In this document: piece after piece, positions 12,201 through 20,969 of the stretch | Numbering within the stretch: position 1 is the first letter of the stretch | Layout of the letters: every line of letters starts with the position of its first letter | Source: Rhyzopertha dominica | Taxonomy: Eukaryota > Arthropoda > Insecta > Coleoptera > Bostrichidae | Reading direction: 5' to 3' | DNA: 64,000 nt | Assembly (NCBI GenBank): GCA_025024175.1 | Contig: QCXZ01000041.1 | Span: forward strand, 20,827,786-20,891,785 | Program-made: the position numbers and the translations under genes | Notes under the pieces: model-generated | Databases searched by the model: none | Seen by the model: the letters and a program-made list of their open reading frames with translations, nothing else | Told to the model about the DNA's origin: nothing

Positions 12201-12401
12201 ACCAGAATCCAGCAAACCGAGAATAGGGTAGCCAAGGATAGTTACCTGGCGATAAGGCCGTTGATCATTTTCTGCATGTGAAATAATGTAATCAAGAAGA
12301 ATTTTATTTTTAAACTTAGGTACGGTCGACAATTTCGGGGAGAACTTCTTACGACCATTATTTATTTCTCCCCTCGCCCGTTTCCCGAACAAGTTGGACA
12401 C
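9228..12401 (-). CDS. pol: Ty3/gypsy Pol polyprotein (protease, RT, RNase H, integrase)
   Basis: This frame of 1057 codons makes the enzymes for reverse transcription and integration. Protease DSGAT is at residues 65-69. RT runs from about 220, with FRKLNSV, DIKSAYWQVPV and the catalytic YLDD at 368-371. RNase H has HTDASDYG near 515 and TDHHSLLWL near 581. Integrase has an HHCC zinc site (H706/H714, C744/C747) and the D777, D837, E872 triad. The frame has no ATG at its start (GTG at 12401) and overlaps gag by 40 nt in the -1 frame, so it is probably expressed as a Gag-Pol fusion by frameshifting. One residue near 808 is unknown because of an N. No stops are seen, so it is apparently intact. 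Confidence 0.95.
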   Translation of the reverse strand: MSNLFGKRARGEINNGRKKFSPKLSTVPKFKNKILLDYIISHAENDQRPYRQVTILGYPILGLLDSGATSTVVGKVGYDTLLQLGLTLNTKQVTDCTVANGQICPSGGTMAVPFCLMGRVCLIDVLVVPNLRHSLVLGSDFWIAMGIVPDLRRDVWHFSSVEDCKEICVINDESDLTMEQRLALDKLVAEKFTLMGTSLGITNLGEHEIITDSPPIKQRYYPVSPAKQKLIDQELNEMLKQDIIEPSSSGWSSPILLVPKKDGKYRFCVDFRKLNSVTKKDAYPIPYMSAILDRLRNAKYLSSIDIKSAYWQVPVSQSSREYTAFTIPGRGLYHFKKMPFGLTNAPATWQRILDRALGADLEPYVLVYLDDIVVVSPDFSTHLRILEQVFDRLHAAGLTVNKDKCQFCRPQLHYLGYVVDKRGLHVDPQKVDAILKVPIPSNIGEIRRFVGMTSYYRKFIPNFADIIAPLTQLTKKNAKFVWSSTCDESFRRIKELLVTAPILNCPDFEKPFTLHTDASDYGVGAVLTQDIDGEKVISFLSRSLTKSERKYSTTERELISVIWAVEKLRHYLEGTRFTIVTDHHSLLWLDRLRDPTGRLARWALRLQAFDYTVVHRKGKHNVVPDFLSRSVPMDISTLDFGDGVDAWYQKMLQRVTDYPELYPKWRSENNILYKYVKRNLPELADEADNWKVVVPRNKRKELLKSHHDDPKCGHSGIFKTYWRLHNKYTWPKMRADVVKYVKSCNICAQHKPEQKAPAGVMGKRPSIDKPWQMISLDFVGPLPRSTRGYAYILVVTDFFSKYVVLIPXRSITSKALSTHVEEDIFLVYGVPQTIICDNGKQMIGKEFKSMCQKYNTRIFYTPLYHPSSDPTERTNRIVKTMLASYVHDNQRKWDLYLPSVGCAIRTSKHETTGYSPFCVNFGREYVSCGDQYDMRVNIPPSTDAGTELVARRLEGFRKMYFDVRQRILKAHLRNKHYYDLRRRPVKYEPGQLVWRKNKSLSSAVDYYNAKLGAKYVGPYKVRKKLGTCSYELEDDTGHSKGVWHVQDIKPVYNPEED
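12322..12386 (-). promoter_or_regulatory. predicted -1 ribosomal frameshift signal (slippery site plus pseudoknot)
   Basis: In element sense the gag codons TCG GGA AAC contain the heptamer G GGA AAC at 12386-12380, a classic X XXY YYZ slippery site in the correct gag phase. A -1 slip enters the pol frame. After a 6-nt spacer, GGGGAGAA (12373-12366) pairs perfectly with TTCTCCCC (12344-12337). The loop bases ATGGTCG (12358-12352) can pair with downstream CGACCGT (12328-12322), including one G-U pair, giving an H-type pseudoknot. Positions and spacing match established frameshift signals; function is inferred. Confidence 0.75.
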
Positions 12402-13744
12402 GTGCGAATTGTGAATGACGGTTTACCACACTGATAGCAGCGCTTTTTCTTGGGGAACTTACAGTCCCTCATAAGATGACCAGTCTCGAGACAATTCCAA
12501 CACTTAGTCGAGCCCTGAGATCGGAACTCATAGACTTCGGCAGAAGAAGACCCAGAGTCATGGCACGAAGAGCTAGCCATACCCAAATACGCGAAATCAG
12601 GCTCCACCAAATCACGACGTTTCTGATTAGAAGGAGGTTTATACGCATCCGCCCTATGTTTCTTTGCTTCCAATTTCAGACACTCTTCTTCCAGCTGGGC
12701 CATATTAGCCACTGGAGGAAGTTGCATAGTATAAAATGGCGATAAATTCCTGGAAATAATTCCCAAACGCACATCTTCTGGTACTACTCCATACCGACCA
12801 AACATGGCGTTCATACACACGAGATAATCAACTATACTTTCCGACGGGTCTTGTACCCTAGACATGATTTCTTGTAATAACCGTGGTTTGTAATCAGGAG
12901 GTTGGTAATGATGAACCAAAAGCTTAGACAATCCCTTCCAGTCACGGAAACGAGAACGATTAGAACGATACCAAAGTAATGCTTTCCCATCGAATAAGTC
13001 AATAGCCGATTCGAATAATTGTTGATCCGAAACACCACGAGCAAACTGAAGTTCTTGTACCCTTTCCAAAAAATTGTGTACAGACAAATGCCTTGCATCT
13101 CCCGAAAATTTTAAGTTCCACTTAGAAACAGGTTGAGTTTTCTGACCAGAAGTCGCGGGAATATTTGCAACAGCGGAATAATTCATAGGGCCACCCGATG
13201 CCACAGACTCATCCACTGGTAAATCACCGTCAGATTGATCCTCGACACGCATGCTTGTAAATAAAGCACCAACATCGTCAGAATCCTTAGATGCTGTACC
13301 AATCTCAAGCGCTTCCATAAGGTTTAGTATTTGCATCATCAATTGCGAACGATCCCTTAATATTTCAGGGGATGACTCAGATGAAGTCGGAATCCGATCA
13401 TTACGCCTTAACAGATGCACTAACCGTGTATTAATTCGCGAAAACTCAGCACTCGCCTTAGTACCAGAAAACTCATTTATCAACGCTTCAATTTCGTTTA
13501 GTTTAGTATGAATAATTTTTAATTCCTCNGTNGGATCAAAGTCATNCTTAGGATAATGCAGAGTCTTATCAACCTTCTCGAATCTCAGCAAAGGACGCAA
13601 GTACGATCTTAACTCGGCAACCGTTTCCTCATCCGAAATCGCGACGCCCCTCAATTTAAGTTCATACTGCAGTTCGTCTTTTTTTAAGTAATTGATAACC
13701 ATCACGTAATCTGACACCTTAATAAAGAATCGACAAACAAACAA
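12362..13744 (-). CDS. gag: Ty3/gypsy Gag (capsid/nucleocapsid) protein
   Basis: Gag forms the particle and packages the RNA. The frame has 460 codons. A SAP-like segment (LKKDELQYELKLRGVAI) lies near residues 19-36. A second in-frame Met at residue 15, just before it, is a plausible alternative start. A retrotransposon gag-like helical region follows around residues 235-345. The C-terminus has a CCHC knuckle, CWNCLETGHLMRDC, then a second, CYQCGKPSFTIRTC, in which the usual His is Phe. Three ambiguous bases near 13530-13546 leave unknown residues. The frame ends with TAA at 12362 inside the pol overlap. It lies directly downstream of the PBS and leader. Confidence 0.92.
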   Translation of the reverse strand: MFVCRFFIKVSDYVMVINYLKKDELQYELKLRGVAISDEETVAELRSYLRPLLRFEKVDKTLHYPKXDFDXXEELKIIHTKLNEIEALINEFSGTKASAEFSRINTRLVHLLRRNDRIPTSSESSPEILRDRSQLMMQILNLMEALEIGTASKDSDDVGALFTSMRVEDQSDGDLPVDESVASGGPMNYSAVANIPATSGQKTQPVSKWNLKFSGDARHLSVHNFLERVQELQFARGVSDQQLFESAIDLFDGKALLWYRSNRSRFRDWKGLSKLLVHHYQPPDYKPRLLQEIMSRVQDPSESIVDYLVCMNAMFGRYGVVPEDVRLGIISRNLSPFYTMQLPPVANMAQLEEECLKLEAKKHRADAYKPPSNQKRRDLVEPDFAYLGMASSSCHDSGSSSAEVYEFRSQGSTKCWNCLETGHLMRDCKFPKKKRCYQCGKPSFTIRTCPTCSGNGRGEK

Positions 13745-13957
13745 ACAAAATTAATTAATCAAAATAATACTAATACCTACGCAATAAAACGACTGTAAAC
13801 GCGCCAAAAATCAGAGTGCAACAAATATCCGACGCCCTCTATATATATTCGTATAGCCACCGCAATATAAAACAGCCAAGCAAAACTTAACATAAAACTT
13901 TAGCGATCAACCAAGCAAGGTGAACAATCAACCAGAAAGACAAATTAATTTGGCCTG

Positions 13958-13976
13958 GCCCCACGTAAGGGCGTCA
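13958..13976 (-). promoter_or_regulatory. primer binding site, tRNA-Lys type
   Basis: In element sense TGACGCCCTTACGTGGGGC starts 7 nt after the 5' LTR. It is nearly complementary to the 3' end of insect tRNA-Lys (ideal TGGCGCCCAACGTGGGGC), with three mismatches. This primes minus-strand synthesis and confirms the minus orientation. Confidence 0.75.
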
Positions 13977-13983
13977 AATTCTT

Positions 13984-15377
13984 ATGACGGCGACGTAACA
14001 AAATCAATTACCTACCGTCACAAGACTAAACTAGTATAAAATTTGCCAAACGATTCGCTTGCGGCAAGCAAATGCGACGACTAGCATTCAGGGAGAGTGG
14101 GGAGGTTCCACTTATTAGTTATTAATTAAATTAGGGCGCCACCAAAATTTTAACACGAAAGTGTCGAAGCAAAGATCAGCCGCCCTGTAAATTTTGGAAA
14201 CAGGCTGAATAGTTCGCGTTCACTGAAAGGCAAAAATCAAATCATAAGTAAAAGACAACTGGTTGATTGCTACCCCCTTTAATGACCAATGGCATTCGAT
14301 AATTATTACAAATTCAACGGCACGAATATATCAACGCATTCATGTACTACAAAATGTGTAAAGTCAAATAATTAACGATGTTCCCCCGTATAGAGCTCTA
14401 TGCTGGTTCACACAACATCCATATTAAATACGAACAGATGCAAATGTAAATTAATGACAACACATATAGTAAATAATGTAAACACGCATTAAGACTTCGT
14501 GGCGGATTACTTGAGTAGATGATCTGATATCGGCGTTAAGAGTTAAAGAATGAGCAATAGCGGATTATTGAAAAGCACAATTAAATTAGCAGCTCTGAAC
14601 GCCTATCAGTTCATTCCACGTAAAAGAAAAGTTTGCTTAGCTGTAAGAAGCGTCCTCGAGCGTCGAGATGCAGGTGTCGGCGTTGGACGGCACGTTCAGC
14701 GGGTTTACGATCGGAAGCGTCAATTTCGCAAGCCCTTGCAGAGTTTTCTCCAACACAGATCTATGCAGTAACCATAAAAAGCAACACTGCTGAGGGATGG
14801 TGGTTAGAAGCAGTCGGCAGCAACCGGTGGTATTTAAGAGCTAGGAAAATCCCTTCTGCGCACTTTAAAACGCTTGGAAAATCCCTGCCAACGAAACCCT
14901 ACAATGCCAAATGTACCCTATTACTTCACTATTGAATATCGAAAGCTGTTACATTACCTCTACAGGAGGGTTCTGCTTATAAAGAGCAAGCAGTGACTAT
15001 GATGGTCAGCCAATTAATTCACCGAGTTTCTCAGCTCCGCAGCCAATTCAATCCCAGAATATGGATACTGAGCTCAAGCCACTAATACAACAGGCACAAT
15101 ATACTCAGTTTAGTAACTATTAGCACTGAACTAATCCCCTTACTCAACGAGGGTAAGTATAAAAGAACTTTAATCACAGTGCTAACACTGGCTACGAACG
15201 AGGTGTGAATAATGCTCTCGAAAACGGGAAACTTGCATCTGCCACCCAGGTGGGACAGCAGAAAAACGCTCCAAAGAAAAACGGCGCGATAAGAACAACT
15301 GCGGCAAAGAGCATTTAAAATACGGGTAAATGCGATATACAAGGGACGTTAAAGAAGTCGCAAAACTAACTGTTACA
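13984..15377 (-). repeat. 5' LTR of the retrotransposon
   Basis: It is 1394 bp and differs at three noticed positions from the 3' LTR. It should hold the promoter and the polyadenylation signal, but no convincing TATA-initiator pair could be fixed on the minus strand by eye. Confidence 0.93.
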
Positions 15378-15675
15378 ACCGTTTTCTTTAAGTGACGCTT
15401 TTTTGCTAATATCTTCTAAACAGTTTGCTGTACCGAAAATTTATAAGAACTAATAATACTCGCAGTTATACTACTAATCACATACTAAAACGAAAAAAAT
15501 ATAAAAAAATAAAAATTTGCAAAAAGGGTAGTTACCCCCCATTTTTGCCCCCTTCCCGATACCCTGCTTACCCCACAAACAATAGATCGCTTTGGGTAGT
15601 TGTGATTTATACGTTTGCCAAATTTCAAGTTCATATATTAAGTCCTTCGAAAGTTATCGTGTCCACAAACAATAC

Positions 15676-15750
15676 CACAGACACACAGACACACAGACAC
15701 AGACACACAGACACAGACACACAGACACATAGACACACAGACACACAGAC
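15676..15750 (+). repeat. (CAGACA)n microsatellite inside element B
   Basis: About 75 bp of imperfect CAGACA/CACAGA units. The second copy of element B has only a short counterpart (TGTGTGTCTGTGG near 58144), so the tract expanded or contracted after the copies separated. Confidence 0.85.
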
Positions 15751-15880
15751 AAGAAATTTTTTGTTGCTCAAATTTTGTTTTTTTTTGCGTTTTCGACCAT
15801 TTTAAAGCATATTAGCAAATAAAAATTTATGAAAATTTTTTTCGCGATACAATACTTCCCATCCGTTGGATGTGGAAGTA

Positions 15881-16086
15881 ATATCCTTTTCAATGATGTG
15901 CCTTTTGACCCCCTTTCCCATATAAAAAATGCAAATTACGCCCATATCTCGTAAAACGAGAGCTGACACGAAATTGAAAAAATTCTAGAAAATTTTAATG
16001 ACCCATAAGTCCATATACAATTTCCAAAGAATCGGTCGAACAGAACCTGAAATATCCTACTGGTTCCATACTTTGTAGCGACCCTG
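15881..16086 (-). repeat. outer part of the right terminal inverted repeat of the mariner-like element
   Basis: This is the reverse complement of the left end, sharing the terminal CAGGGTCGCTACAAAGTATG and the internal block GGGTCAAAAGGCACAT. Its inner continuation lies 8.7 kb away at 7128-7195, on the other side of the nested insertion. Confidence 0.85.
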
Positions 16087-16088
16087 TA

Positions 16089-16560
16089 TATCACTGTATT
16101 TTGCATACTGCATAAAAAGCAATCTAAAATTTCACAAATTAGATAAGCTGTGTTATTTACTTCGTAAAAATGCAGGGCGTACTAGTAAAAAATAATTCGT
16201 AGTTAAGCAACGTTATACGTTTAGGCATTAAATATATTTATACTTAAAAGAATGGGCGAAGCTAAGTGGGAGCAAGGGCTAGTAGTGCTTACGGTGCAAA
16301 CGTATTGTCCACCTAGAAATATCGGCAGTACGCTGTTTCCATTCTTGTTTTTTTGAGAAAAACGTACAGTTCCTACCACTCTTCGTAAACGTTTTCATTC
16401 ATTCCAAATTAATGTGGTAAGTGTTTTTCATATGTCATTTAGACAATCAAACTACACTCAAGTGACTCTTTATTTCAATAGATTATATGTTTATAAGCCT
16501 AATGATATGGCAGTTCTGCTACAGTATTTTAATATAGGTATTGCAACTGAGTGGACATAC
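16089..16560. other. unassigned DNA right of the mariner-like element
   Basis: No motif, terminal repeat or coding frame was recognised in this stretch between the right mariner end and the exon-like frame. Confidence 0.45.
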
Positions 16561-16806
16561 CTGGGCGAGTCCTAGTAACGTGCCCGAAGGTTGAAGAAAA
16601 GTTGGAGTTAGAGGATCGCCGGCATTGTCACCAAGGTTGGATCCTGGAAAGGTGATTCCCGCTGCACCCCCTCGGCCGCCGCTTATCGTTGAAGGTCGTT
16701 GCGCAGTAGGAAGGTAAAAACTTATGTTCGTGAAATAGGTGAATTTCCGTGCATGCTTTGTGGTCTTGTAGTATAATGTATAAAATATAGGTACGTTTCT
16801 GTACAG
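16561..16806 (-). other. possible coding exon of an unidentified host gene
   Basis: On the minus strand a stop-free frame runs the full 246 bp from a plausible acceptor (TTTTGAGTAAATTCAG before 16806) to a strong donor (CAG|GTATGT at 16561). The downstream half is GC-richer than its surroundings and encodes a Gly/Pro/Thr-rich stretch, RPSTISGGRGGAAG then GDPLTPTFLQPSGTLLGLAQ. The acceptor is uncertain and could lie closer to the GC-rich part. No family is recognised. It may be a disordered segment of a nuclear gene or a coincidental frame. Confidence 0.3.
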
Positions 16807-16919
16807 CTGAATTTACTCAAAAGAACCTCTCCCTATGAGAGAGTAAAAAGATCCACAGCATAATACAAACACGAACGTAAGTAAGTTCAAACTATGACTT
16901 TTGCCGGTCATGATAACTT

Positions 16920-19316
16920 GATGAAAATTAGCACTATAACCAAAAGTAAAATACTTTCTGAAATCTCTCAGATTTATGACCCGTTGGGATTATTGTTAAT
17001 ATTGTTATCTTGTTAATAGTTGTTTATTTCCTGGGACGAAAATTTCCCATTGCCTTGACAACCAGATGGGAGCAATTTCATCAGCAACTCTTGTTAATCA
17101 GCGACTTGCAAATCCCTCTTAACTCCATATTAATCAAAGTTGATGATGTCATCGTGTTGAATTGGATTCGAATACCTCCTGGGAATTTGCTAAAGTTTGT
17201 AACCAACCGTGTATCACAGATCCAGTTAGGCTTTTTAGAACACGTGACTTTCGGAGCGACTGCCAGGGGGCAGAAGTCAAAACGATGCAGCTTCTAGCGC
17301 GCTGTCATAGAAACCCCATTACTTAACTCCAACGTCAGTCACTAGAGCTGAGACATTCGATTCAATTCAAATCGTTCAATCAATCGCGTAGATTCGGATC
17401 ATTCAAGTCGTTCATATGAATCGTGAATTGAAAGTGATAGCGGTGTCTCCTGTCTCGCCACAGTATATAAATATGCTGTCATACTATGTTCTCGTCGTGT
17501 GCTGTCGTCAGCCGTTAACCATGTACGACGCACGAACGACGCTGATTCAATAGATGTGAGCCAAATCAAGGCATGAATCATTCAATTTGAACGACTTGGT
17601 CATGAAGGACCCAACTCTATCAGCCACGCGTCCGTTTCCAGGGTTTCGCAGGCGCGTCCCATGCGTGCGCTTTTTGCCCCCTGGACGCCATATTGGATGA
17701 CGTAATCTTAAAAAGCCTAATCGTTGACTAACCTAGATAGTTCGCCTCATGTATGTAGGTACCAAAGAAAACCCGGCCGACCCCTTTTCTAACACTTTAA
17801 TGGACTTCAATTTGTGGTGGAATGGCGGCCCAACCTGGCTGTGTGGTTTTAACCTTGAATGACCATCATTCAACTTCCAAACTAGTTTAGAATTCTCTGA
17901 TCTGAAGAAAACTGTCAAATCCTTTAAGGTTACCGAACAAGGAGAATTGTTTAATTAGGCTGAAAAAACTTATGTTTTACGTTGTATAATCAATTATAGA
18001 CATCCCAACGTCAAATGCTGTGATATTTTAACCGTCGATGAACAACATGAGGCCCTCAAGCTATTGGTGAAACTTTTCAATGTGAATGTTTTAATCCCGA
18101 CCTACTACCTATTGATTCAGAGAATTTAGTTATCCTTAAGGGAGAATTAGCGCGTTTATCCCCTTTTACAGGTGAAGGTGACCATATTAAGGGTAGGTGG
18201 ACATTTGCTTTCATCAGCATTTAAACCCAACAAGAAGCATCCAATAATATTGCCAGCCCGTCATCACTTGACACAACACGAACATGAACACACACACAGT
18301 TATTGTTATCATCCATCCGTGAAAATTCCTGGCCCATTAGAGGAAGAAATCTTGCCAAGTTTGGTGTCCATAAGTGTGTCTGTTGTTTCAGATCAAAACC
18401 TACAAATCTTATACCTATAGGTAATGGGTAACTTATTTTTAACAGGAACAGAATACGTAAATCCTTTTTATAGTACCGGTATTGAATGCGCAGGCTGTAT
18501 TGCTGCAGAAAGCAAAAGAGACAGTGGAAGTATACTACAAATTGTTACATTTCTTTATTAATTTGCTTTAAGTAGAAATTTAGATGGCAATGCTGTCAGC
18601 GTTACATTGACATGATGACAAAGCCACCTAGCTATTATAACGGGTACTACTTCCTAAAGTAGTTCCTGTAGCCTGATGCATCAACTCGACCCCCACGGCA
18701 CTTTTTGCAAGCGGGCAAGAACCGACATACGTTAAAATGCATGTATATGCAGTGCTATCNGCACCGCATTTTAATTAATTTGGTTTGCNACTAGGGCTAT
18801 CCANATCAAATTGGTATCAGATCTTACAACCAAATGCTGTATAACATAATGAAGACATTTGATGGAACCAAATCTGAACTATCTGCAGTAGACAAATTTT
18901 TCATTTCTAACGAACATGTTTTGGATACGTCCATCTCTCTAGAAGGTGTTATTTCGGTGTATTCTTTTCAAACGGGTGGCCTTTGGAAGTGTTTTGTATT
19001 ATATAATGCGAAGTTACCTTTGGAAGAATGTTGCACTGTACTTGCGCAGATTGAAGCGATCCTGTATTCTCGCCCTCCCGTCCCCATCTCGAAGTATCCA
19101 TCCGATCTTGAGGCACTTACACCAGCACACTTGATTGTAAGGAAAACATTTGGGTCGATACCAAGGTATGGAACAGTTGCAAAAAAATGTTTAAAAACGT
19201 TGGTACAAAGAGTACCTCGTAGAATTTCAGTTTCGTATAAAATGAGGAATATCGCTAAGGCTACCAACTTCCCAAACCAGAGAATCCGGACACCTTTACG
19301 GTGCTATTTGTAATAT
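16920..19316 (+). pseudogene. BEL/Pao retrotransposon pol relic
   Basis: Fragments of a BEL/Pao Pol appear in order. ISQIYDPLG (about 16966-16992) is the RT/RNase H link. DDVIVLNWI...FVTNRVSQIQ (about 17143-17223) is RNase H. YVGTKENPAD (from 17752) and LWWNGGPTWL (about 17812-17842) follow. Integrase pieces LRVGGHLLSS...KKHPIILPARHHLT (about 18184-18273) and GGLWKCF...LEECCTVLAQIEAIL...SRP...DLEALTPAHLI (about 18976-19136) complete it. Many stops, frameshifts and a missing integrase centre make it dead. A MITE interrupts it at 17229-17717. No LTRs, PBS or target duplication were found, so the element's ends are lost. Confidence 0.85.
17229..17717. mobile_element. TA-flanked MITE inserted in the BEL/Pao relic
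   Basis: The ends GGCTTTTTA (17229) and TAAAAAGCC (ends 17717) are inverted repeats flanked by TA on both sides. Deeper in, CCAGGGGGCA at about 17262 is matched inverted at about 17688. The 489-bp body has no transposase. The BEL/Pao RNase H reading frame stops at the left edge and resumes at the right edge, which independently marks the insertion. Confidence 0.75.
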
Positions 19317-20969
19317 AGGATAATAAAGATGGATGACCAGGCAGTCCTGATTTTCATTAAAATGTCCCGCGTCCCGACCAATGTCCTAAATGCCCCGCTT
19401 TTATTTTCAAATTTTCCGGCATCCTACAATAGCGCGATGTACCATAATAATCGTTCAGCCAGTTGACAGTCGAAAATAAATTGCAAAATGTATGTGTGGT
19501 CGAACAAAAGCATCTTTATTTGTAAATGATTATTGTTTCAAATAAATATCTTATTTATTGCAACCCTAACCAGGCATTAGATTATGCTGGCTACGGAATT
19601 GCGTGCTGTCACAACAGAACTGAATATTATAATATGAAAGGAACAGGACCTGCCGCACACTTCGGCAATCGCCATTTACTTTGTCACACCAGTGTGTTAC
19701 CACGCAGACTCGCTGCCCTACGTACGAGCAAATACGACAAATAGATTTTACTTACAGAAAAACATTTAATAAAAGAAGTTATAGAAATTTCTATAAATAC
19801 TCGCATTTTTAATAAGGATTGAGGAAATTATGAGTTGGGTAATATTTGGAAGCCAATTTTGCAGTTTGTTTATATTCAGTTCCTTTCCCGTCGATAGGTT
19901 TTAATTTAATCAGGTTGCCACGTTTCTCGCTTCCTTGGTGATTTATTTATTTTCAAAATTTTGTTTTAACTCGTTTCAGACAATATTTTGGGGTTGCCTC
20001 CTTTGATAAAGACTACAGGTGTAATCGAAACGTCAGTTTAATATTTTTTGTGTTTTATACTGACAGCCACTTTTTCGGAAAACATATATACCTACTTTTA
20101 AAGCCTAACTTAGCTAAAATAAATCGAATAAACAATATTTCCTTCTGGGAAACTGAAACGGTAATCCATTATAAATTATTACGCTGCCTTGGAATTCTAT
20201 CAAAAGAAGTCATGGTTTATTTCAGATGCGCGCCCGCCTGCCAATTTAGGTCGCCACCAAGTTCCGTTGCAACAGTCTAGATCGTAAAATGTGTAATTAG
20301 TGGTGTTTGACGTCGGGATTCCATTTATCCACTCTGAAATTTTAAATTCCCTCGGAGAGATCCCACACTAATCGCCCCAATTCCTTGTCTAGAATTTGCT
20401 GGGATTACTTACCTTCTTCCTTTTGGAAAGCTCCTTCCGGGAGATAGCCTCGGTCAGGACATAAAGTACAGCGGGCAGATAAAAAAGCCGGATCGCTTTG
20501 GAAAGAAAGTTTATTTCATGAATCCTTAAATACGTTGCTTTTTTACATTTTTTTAAACAGTTCGCAGCAAACATTTATTTACATTCGCAGATAAAATCAG
20601 ATAAAAATAGCAACATTCATTGCTCCAGTACATTATTTTTATACAGCTACATTAAATTGCGGCCAGTCAAATAATTTACTCAAAGTTACCCATCATACTG
20701 ACAAATGTTACGACTATCGTTGCATAACGATATTACCTAAGCTTATTGACGTCATTCGTATATTTCTGTAGCAACAAAATTAACTTCCTAGATTAAAAAA
20801 TAATTCAGTTTTCGCCCTCCCTAAAATATATTAAAATTGATAGTGTCGAACGAACTCAATTTACTTTCAGTCAAAAACTAAAATACATTTGTATAAAAAT
20901 AGCATTCACCGTTCTTGGATGAGAAAATTAGAGTTCTGACATAAATCAAATCTTGACAACTATATTAAT
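19317..20969. other. unassigned DNA with a Penelope-tail-like patch
   Basis: Mostly featureless. Around 19992-20035 the sequence TTGATAAAGAC...AATCGAAACGTC resembles the GATGA...GAAA ends of the Penelope-like elements elsewhere in the window. No coding fragment was seen beside it. Confidence 0.4.

Larger units (their letters stand above)
7654..15377 (-). mobile_element. complete Ty3/gypsy-type LTR retrotransposon
   Basis: This 7724-bp element lies on the minus strand and is flanked by the 5-bp duplication ACCGT (7649-7653 and 15378-15382). In its own sense it runs LTR (15377-13984), PBS, gag, pol, PPT, LTR (9047-7654). The LTRs are both 1394 bp and differ at three sites seen by eye (8366/14696, 8464/14794 and 9019/15349), so the insertion is young. 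Pol order (protease, RT, RNase H, integrase) is that of Ty3/gypsy. There is no room for env between pol and the 3' LTR. Only ambiguous bases, not stops, interrupt the frames, so the copy may be active. Confidence 0.93.
7224..15878. mobile_element. TA-flanked non-autonomous element (family B), copy 1, interrupted by an LTR retrotransposon
   Basis: Both ends carry CTTCCACATCCAA in inverted orientation (start 7224, end 15878), each next to a TA (7222-7223 and 15879-15880). The insertion sits inside the right TIR of the mariner-like element. After removing the nested retrotransposon it is about 0.93 kb, with no transposase frame and a CA/GT-rich microsatellite near 15676-15750. One end can fold on itself: CTTCC-CATCC pairs with GGATG-GGAAG at 15855-15878. 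A second, truncated copy at 58038-58714 shares most of the sequence and confirms the family and the position of the retrotransposon insertion. Confidence 0.8.
5655..16086 (-). mobile_element. mariner-like DNA transposon, split by nested insertions
   Basis: The left end CAGGGTCGCTACAAAGTATG at 5655 is matched in inverted orientation at 16086, and both ends are flanked by TA (5653-5654 and 16087-16088), as in the Tc1/mariner superfamily. The terminal inverted repeats are long, about 210 bp shared between 5655-5870 and 15881-16086. The next inner part of the left repeat (5868-5930) is matched inverted at 7128-7195. The right repeat is therefore cut in two by the insertion at 7224-15878. Removing that insertion leaves an element of about 1.8 kb with a minus-strand transposase relic at 6030-7024. 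The mariner-like family is assigned from the TA flanks and transposase motifs. Confidence 0.85.

Noticed and set aside
15676..15750. CRISPR-like or satellite array
   Set aside because: The unit is 6 bp without spacers, so it is an ordinary microsatellite within a transposon.
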